Source: an uncultured Roseiflexaceae bacterium (lineage in GTDB: Bacteria > Chloroflexota > Chloroflexia > Chloroflexales > Roseiflexaceae). From it: a stretch of DNA of 8,418 nucleotides. The notes below the pieces were generated by a model. The model was given only the letters and a program-made list of their open reading frames with translations. It was not told the DNA's origin and searched no databases. This document shows, in pieces, positions 4,709-8,418 of the stretch (position 1 is its first letter; each line of letters opens with the position of its first letter). The translations under genes and the position numbers were made by a program. Location of the stretch: positions 1 through 8,418 of the forward strand of contig CAIPUQ010000121.1 in assembly GCA_903868295.1 (NCBI GenBank), read 5' to 3'.

Positions 4709-5980
4709 ATGCTCGACATCCGCCTCCTCCGTGAACAAACCGACGCCGTCAAAGCGATCCTCGCCCGTGCGGGTGTCGATCCTGCGGCTGTCGACGTCGT
4801 CTTGGGCTTCGACGAACAACGCCGCGCCCTGCTGACCGAGGTCGAACGCCTCAAGGCACACCGCAACACCACCTCCAAAGAAATCAGCACGCTCAAAGAC
4901 GCCGCCCTGCGCGACACCAAAATCGCCGACATGCGTGCCCTCGGCGACCGCATCAGCGACCTCGACAAGCAGGTCAATGACCTCGAGGCAGCCCAGATGG
5001 CCGCCATCCTCGAGCTCCGCAATCTGCCCCACGAGTCTGTGCCCGTCGGCGCCGACGAAGAGGGCAACGTCGTCATCCAGACCATCGGCACCAAGCGCAC
5101 CTTCGACTTCGCCCCCAAACCTCACTGGGAACTGGGTACGTCGCTCGACATCATCGACTTCGAGCGCGGCGTCAAAGTCTCGGGCTCGCGCTTCTATATC
5201 CTCAAAGGCATGGGCTCACGGCTCCAGCGCGCGCTGATCCAATGGCTGCTCGATCTGCACGGCAAACAGGGCTACTGCGAGGTCTACACCCCGTTCGTCG
5301 TCAAAGAACTGAGCCTGTGGGGCGCACGCCAGCTCCCCAAGTTCCGCGATAATCTGTACCACGACGCCGAAGAGGATCTCTGGTTGGTGCCCACCGCCGA
5401 AGTACCGGTGACCAATCTGCATCGCGACGAAATCATCGACGCCACCCAGCTGCCCATCAGCTACTGCGCCTATACGCCGTGCTTCCGCCGCGAAAAAATG
5501 AGCGCCGGTCGCGACGTGCGCGGCATCAAGCGCGGCCACCAGTTCGACAAGGTCGAGATGTACAAGTTCGTTCATCCCGACACCAGCTACGCCGAACTCG
5601 AGCAACTCCGCCTCGATGCCGAAGAGAGCTGCCGCCTGCTGGGCATCCCCTACCGCACCAAGGTCCTGTGCACCGGCGACATGGGCTTTGCGTCGACCAA
5701 GACCTACGACATCGAAGTCTGGGCTCCTGGCCAAGACGAATGGCTCGAGGTCAGCTCGTGCTCCAACGTCGAATCGTTCCAGGCACGTGCGACCAACATC
5801 CGCTTCCGCCCCGAAGCCGGCGCCAAACCCGAGTTCGTGCATACGCTCAACGGCTCGGGCCTGGGCATCCCGCGCACCATGATCGCAATCATGGAAAACA
5901 ACCAGAACGCCGACGGCTCGATAACGGTCCCCGATGTCCTGCGCCCATACCTGGGCGGCATCGACGTCATCCGCCCCTAG
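4709..5980 (+). CDS. serS: Seryl-tRNA synthetase
   Basis: SerRS charges tRNA-Ser (and tRNA-Sec where present) with serine in the cytosol. The 423-residue length is standard. The N-terminal half starts MLDIRLLRE and contains the long charged coiled-coil arm (about 30-105) that grips the tRNA long variable arm. The class II core follows: the TAEVPVTN serine/ATP pocket (229-236), motif 2 CFRRE (258-262), the SAGRDVRGIKRGHQFDKVEM stretch (265-284), SSCSNVESFQARATNIRFR (349-367) and motif 3 GSGLGIPRT (382-390) with Arg389. All expected catalytic residues appear intact. AAGGAG (4696-4701) is seven bases before the ATG. The gene lies 36 bp after Nudix 2 with no terminator between, so it should be under the serine T-box that starts at about 3420; the UCC specifier and this enzyme confirm each other. 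A two-way terminator follows. Confidence 0.98.
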   Translation: MLDIRLLREQTDAVKAILARAGVDPAAVDVVLGFDEQRRALLTEVERLKAHRNTTSKEISTLKDAALRDTKIADMRALGDRISDLDKQVNDLEAAQMAAILELRNLPHESVPVGADEEGNVVIQTIGTKRTFDFAPKPHWELGTSLDIIDFERGVKVSGSRFYILKGMGSRLQRALIQWLLDLHGKQGYCEVYTPFVVKELSLWGARQLPKFRDNLYHDAEEDLWLVPTAEVPVTNLHRDEIIDATQLPISYCAYTPCFRREKMSAGRDVRGIKRGHQFDKVEMYKFVHPDTSYAELEQLRLDAEESCRLLGIPYRTKVLCTGDMGFASTKTYDIEVWAPGQDEWLEVSSCSNVESFQARATNIRFRPEAGAKPEFVHTLNGSGLGIPRTMIAIMENNQNADGSITVPDVLRPYLGGIDVIRP

Positions 5981-6004
5981 ACCCACGCCGTTCAGCCACA
6001 CAAA

Positions 6005-6036
6005 AATCCCCCCAGAGCACCTGCTCCGGGGGGATT
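6005..6036. terminator. Bidirectional terminator between serS and the acetyltransferase gene
   Basis: AATCCCCCC (6005-6013) pairs with GGGGGGATT (6028-6036). After one A/C mismatch, GAGC (6015-6018) pairs with GCTC (6023-6026), leaving a four-base loop. Read on the minus strand, the stem ends in a run of five T (complement of 6002-6006), a good terminator for the acetyltransferase gene. On the plus strand the tail is ATTGTCTAT, weaker but usable for serS. Confidence 0.88.
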
Positions 6037-6051
6037 GTCTATATCGCGACG

Positions 6052-6597
6052 TTACATGACGTGGTAGGCCATCACGACGAGGTCGTGGCGATTGCCGTGC
6101 CGATCATGTGCATGTTTGCTAAAAATCCCCTCGCGACTAAAGCCCAGCCGCTCAAAGATGGCCCGACCACTCACCTGCACCGCCAGCATTTCGACGATGA
6201 CCTTGGCGACACCCAGGCCGCGGGCTGACTCGAAAATGGCTTTGGCCATTTCGGTGCCCAACCCCGAGCGCCGGAACTCCTTGCCCACCATCAGTTGGAT
6301 GTCGCCCACATGTGACGACCAGCCGACCAATTTGCGGACCGCACTATATGCCACCACTTCACCATCGTCGCGCACTGCCACCATTTGGCGCCAGTTTTCG
6401 GCGGCATAGGCGTTTATGAGTCGATTAATGATGCTCGGGTCCGATAAATCATCCTCGAGGTACAACGCATCGTCCTCGGGGAGACTTTTGCCGAACCGCG
6501 CCAATGCGATACGATCATCCTCGGCCAATGGTCGAATCGTCACCGCCACGCCATTGCGCAATACGACGGGCGACATTGCCTCTACGCGCATGGTCAT
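6052..6597 (-). CDS. GNAT-family N-acetyltransferase
   Basis: The 181-residue protein has the GCN5-related acetyltransferase fold, which transfers an acetyl group from acetyl-CoA to an amine. Motif A is visible as IQLMVGKEFRRSGLGTEM (100-117) with the acetyl-CoA pyrophosphate loop Arg109-x-x-Gly112-x-Gly114. The FERLGFSREGIF segment (148-159) is typical motif B, and HDLVVMAYHV closes the protein. The N-terminal VVLRNGVAVTIRPLAEDD (11-28) resembles the opening of bacterial Pat-type and stress-related GNAT domains. Substrate (protein lysine, N-terminus or small amine) cannot be told. The start at 6597 is set by a perfect AGGAGG (6605-6610) seven bases upstream, favouring it over Met3 or Met8. 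It has its own promoter and is bounded by terminators on both sides, so it is a single-gene unit. Confidence 0.93.
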   Translation of the reverse strand: MTMRVEAMSPVVLRNGVAVTIRPLAEDDRIALARFGKSLPEDDALYLEDDLSDPSIINRLINAYAAENWRQMVAVRDDGEVVAYSAVRKLVGWSSHVGDIQLMVGKEFRRSGLGTEMAKAIFESARGLGVAKVIVEMLAVQVSGRAIFERLGFSREGIFSKHAHDRHGNRHDLVVMAYHVM

Positions 6598-6651
6598 GCG
6601 ACGTCCTCCTCTACTTCACCGTACCTGATATACGCACGCTACTCCGCCATG

Positions 6652-6672
6652 GATGCATGGGTGCAATGCATC
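6652..6672. repeat. Inverted repeat at the predicted transcription start of the acetyltransferase gene
   Basis: GATGCAT (6652-6658) and ATGCATC (6666-6672) are exact reverse complements separated by GGGTGCA, which contains a third TGCA. The element starts about 5 bases inside the predicted transcript, so it could be an operator or a 5' mRNA hairpin. Confidence 0.45.
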
Positions 6673-6683
6673 ATAGAAACCAC

Positions 6684-6712
6684 AGTATACGCTGCTTTGT
6701 ACTTTTTGTCAC
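6684..6712 (-). promoter_or_regulatory. Sigma70-type promoter of the acetyltransferase gene
   Basis: On the minus strand GTGACA (6712-6707) and TATACT (6689-6684) are separated by exactly 17 bp, each one base off consensus. The predicted start near 6677 gives a leader of about 80 nt. The promoter lies just downstream of the transketolase terminator. Confidence 0.72.
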
Positions 6713-6729
6713 GAGGATAGGGGAGAAAA

Positions 6730-6753
6730 CCGGTGCGGGCGGGCCCGCACCGG
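6730..6753 (-). terminator. Intrinsic terminator of the transketolase gene
   Basis: CCGGTGCGGG (6730-6739) is the exact reverse complement of CCCGCACCGG (6744-6753), a 10-bp GC stem with a four-base loop. On the minus strand it is followed by TTTTCT (complement of 6729-6724). It begins 16 bases after the transketolase stop codon. Confidence 0.88.
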
Positions 6754-6769
6754 CTATTGCCTGCGTTGC

Positions 6770-8418
6770 TTAGCTGCGTTGGGCGTGCACCGATGCCACG
6801 ATGGCAGCGCTGGTTATCCCGAGCTGCTGATAAATCTCGGGCGCTGGCGCAGAAGCGCCGAAGCGGTCGATAGTCACCAGTCCGCCGGTCATACCGACGT
6901 AACGCTCCCATCCGAACGACACACCGGCCTCGACGGCGACCCGCACGGTCACGGCTGCCGGCAGTACCTGTGCCTTGTAGTCGGCGGACTGCTGGTCAAA
7001 CAGCGATGTACACGGCATCGACACCACGCGGGTGGGGATGCCCTGGCCTTCGAGCGTCTCGGCAGCCTGCATCGCCAACGACACCTCGGACCCGGTGCCG
7101 ATCACAATTGCCTGGGGCGTGCCGCCGCTGGCCTCGCGCAGGATGTAGCCGCCGTGGGCCACGTTGCTGGCGCTGGGGTACACGGTGCGGTCGTAATTGG
7201 GTAGTTTTTGGCGGCTGAGGATCAGCGCCGTTGGGCGCTGTGACTGCGTCAGCGCCAGCTCCCAGGCGGCGGCCGTCTCGGCGGCGTCGCAGGGGCGGAT
7301 GGTCAGCAGATTGGGCAATGCCCGCAACGATGCCAGGTGTTCGACCGGCTGATGGGTCGGGCCGTCTTCGCCGACGCCGATACTGTCGTGCGTGAACACA
7401 TAGATCACCGGTTGGTGCGACAACGCCGCCACGCGGATCGAGCCGCGCATGTAATCCGAAAAGGTCAAGAAGGTGCCGCCGTACGGGCGGATCCCGCCGT
7501 GCGCCACCATACCGTTCAGCATGGCGCCCATGGCATGCTCACGCACCCCAAACCAGATGACCGAGCCAGCGTAGTTGTTCTTTTGAAAGGCGCCGTCGAT
7601 GATTTTGGGTGTTTTGTTGGACCCGGCCAGGTCGGCCGCGCCACCCACAAACCAGGGGATGCGGCTACGAAGCATATCGATGACTTTGCCCGATGCGTCG
7701 CGCGTGGCCATGTCTGCACTCGTGGCAAACACGGTGTCGAGCCCGGCGTTCCAGCCAGCGGGGAGCGTCCCGTCCCATGCGTTGCGCAACGCCGCTGCCG
7801 CTTCGGGATGTGCCGCGGCGTAGACGGTGGCGCGCTTTTGCCAGGCCTCGTACGTCTTGGCATTGCGGCGGGCCACGTCGGCCCAGAGCTGCGTGACCAC
7901 CGGCGAGACGTCGAACGACTTGTCGGGGTCGAGCCCCAACGCCACCTTGGTGGCACGTACTTCGTCTTTGCCCAGTGGCTCGCCGTGGGCCCGGGCCGTG
8001 CCGGCATATGCTGGTGATCCAAAGCCGATCACCGTGCGCACCGAAATAATCGATGGTTTGGTCGTTTCGGCACGGGCAGCATGGATGGCTGCCTCGATGG
8101 CGTCGCAGTCGTTGCCGTCGGCGACCTTTTGGGTGTGCCAACCATATGCCGCGAAGCGCTGCATGGCGTCTTCGGTATAGGCCAACGACGTCGGGCCGTC
8201 GAGCGAGATGAGGTTGTCGTCGTACAAAAAGATCAACTTGCCCAGACCCAAATGCCCGGCCAACGACGCTGCTTCGGAGGCGATACCCTCCATCAGGTCG
8301 CCGTCGCTGACAATGGCATAGGTGTAATGGTCGACCGGGGCGATGTCGGGGCGGTTGTAGGTGGCCGCCAAAAATGCCTCGGCGACGGCCATGCCGACCG
8401 CGTTGGCTGCGCCCTGAC
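6770..8418 (-). CDS. tkt: Transketolase, lacking N-terminal codons off the right edge
   Basis: Transketolase moves two-carbon units between sugar phosphates with thiamine diphosphate, linking glycolysis to the pentose phosphate pathway (or the Calvin cycle where present). The frame is open from the right edge to TAA at 6772-6770, 548 residues. The first visible residues, QGAANAVGMAVAE, match the conserved QGIANAVGMA region, so the ATG at 8392 is internal and roughly 115 residues of a ~660-residue enzyme are missing. Counting from that Met: ThDP motif SDGDLMEG (29-36) to Asn60, GSPAYAGTARAHGEPLG (125-141), FVGGAADLAGSNKT (248-261), the catalytic Glu285 in GVREHAM, and DSIGVGEDGPTHQPVEHL (336-353). 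The C-terminal domain ends at FGASAPAPEIYQQLGIT (511-527). Start and RBS are not in the window. A strong terminator follows. Confidence 0.97.
   Translation of the reverse strand, partial: QGAANAVGMAVAEAFLAATYNRPDIAPVDHYTYAIVSDGDLMEGIASEAASLAGHLGLGKLIFLYDDNLISLDGPTSLAYTEDAMQRFAAYGWHTQKVADGNDCDAIEAAIHAARAETTKPSIISVRTVIGFGSPAYAGTARAHGEPLGKDEVRATKVALGLDPDKSFDVSPVVTQLWADVARRNAKTYEAWQKRATVYAAAHPEAAAALRNAWDGTLPAGWNAGLDTVFATSADMATRDASGKVIDMLRSRIPWFVGGAADLAGSNKTPKIIDGAFQKNNYAGSVIWFGVREHAMGAMLNGMVAHGGIRPYGGTFLTFSDYMRGSIRVAALSHQPVIYVFTHDSIGVGEDGPTHQPVEHLASLRALPNLLTIRPCDAAETAAAWELALTQSQRPTALILSRQKLPNYDRTVYPSASNVAHGGYILREASGGTPQAIVIGTGSEVSLAMQAAETLEGQGIPTRVVSMPCTSLFDQQSADYKAQVLPAAVTVRVAVEAGVSFGWERYVGMTGGLVTIDRFGASAPAPEIYQQLGITSAAIVASVHAQRS

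Noticed and set aside
8390..8392. ATG as the transketolase start
   Set aside because: The frame continues upstream to the window edge with QGAANAVG, a conserved internal transketolase segment, so this Met is internal.
1..8418. Mobile elements, CRISPR arrays, tRNA or rRNA genes
   Set aside because: No transposase, integrase, terminal repeats, spaced direct repeats or tRNA-like cloverleaf was found by eye on either strand.

Overview
The window reads as an ordinary, densely packed bacterial chromosome segment of high GC content with Shine-Dalgarno-led genes and sigma70-type promoters. A transcriptional T-box riboswitch, a stand-alone receiver-ANTAR response regulator and the overall gene style fit a Chloroflexota-like bacterium best. 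That placement is an inference; no ribosomal RNA or other decisive marker is present. There is no sign of phage, insertion sequence, CRISPR or integron.

Left part (1-2064): the first 257 codons of glmS (amino-sugar synthesis) run leftward off the window. A PLP-dependent aminotransferase of the kynurenine/methionine aminotransferase type runs rightward. The two share a 99-bp divergent region whose single visible -10 box is nearly symmetric and can be read on both strands.

Middle left (2061-3249, minus strand): a receiver-ANTAR response regulator is followed 34 bp later by a small single-pass membrane protein of unknown function. The stop codon of the latter overlaps the stop of the convergent aminotransferase gene. 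No sensor kinase is visible.

Centre (3250-5980): the most informative part. A good plus-strand promoter (TTGCCA-N17-TATACT) feeds a complete serine T-box leader (about 3420-3643). Stem I with the distal-loop hallmarks, a UCC (Ser) specifier, the T-box sequence with a UGGC bulge matching the GCCA end expected of tRNA-Ser, and a competing terminator can all be read directly. The leader precedes three same-strand genes: Nudix hydrolase 1, Nudix hydrolase 2 (MutT/MTH1-like) and serS. Transcription of both Nudix genes should therefore rise when tRNA-Ser is uncharged, together with seryl-tRNA synthetase. This is the most interesting arrangement in the window.

Right part (6005-8418): a two-way terminator separates serS from a convergent GNAT acetyltransferase, which has its own promoter and a palindrome near its predicted transcription start. 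Beyond a strong terminator lies a transketolase gene (minus strand) that lacks only its N-terminal codons, off the right edge.
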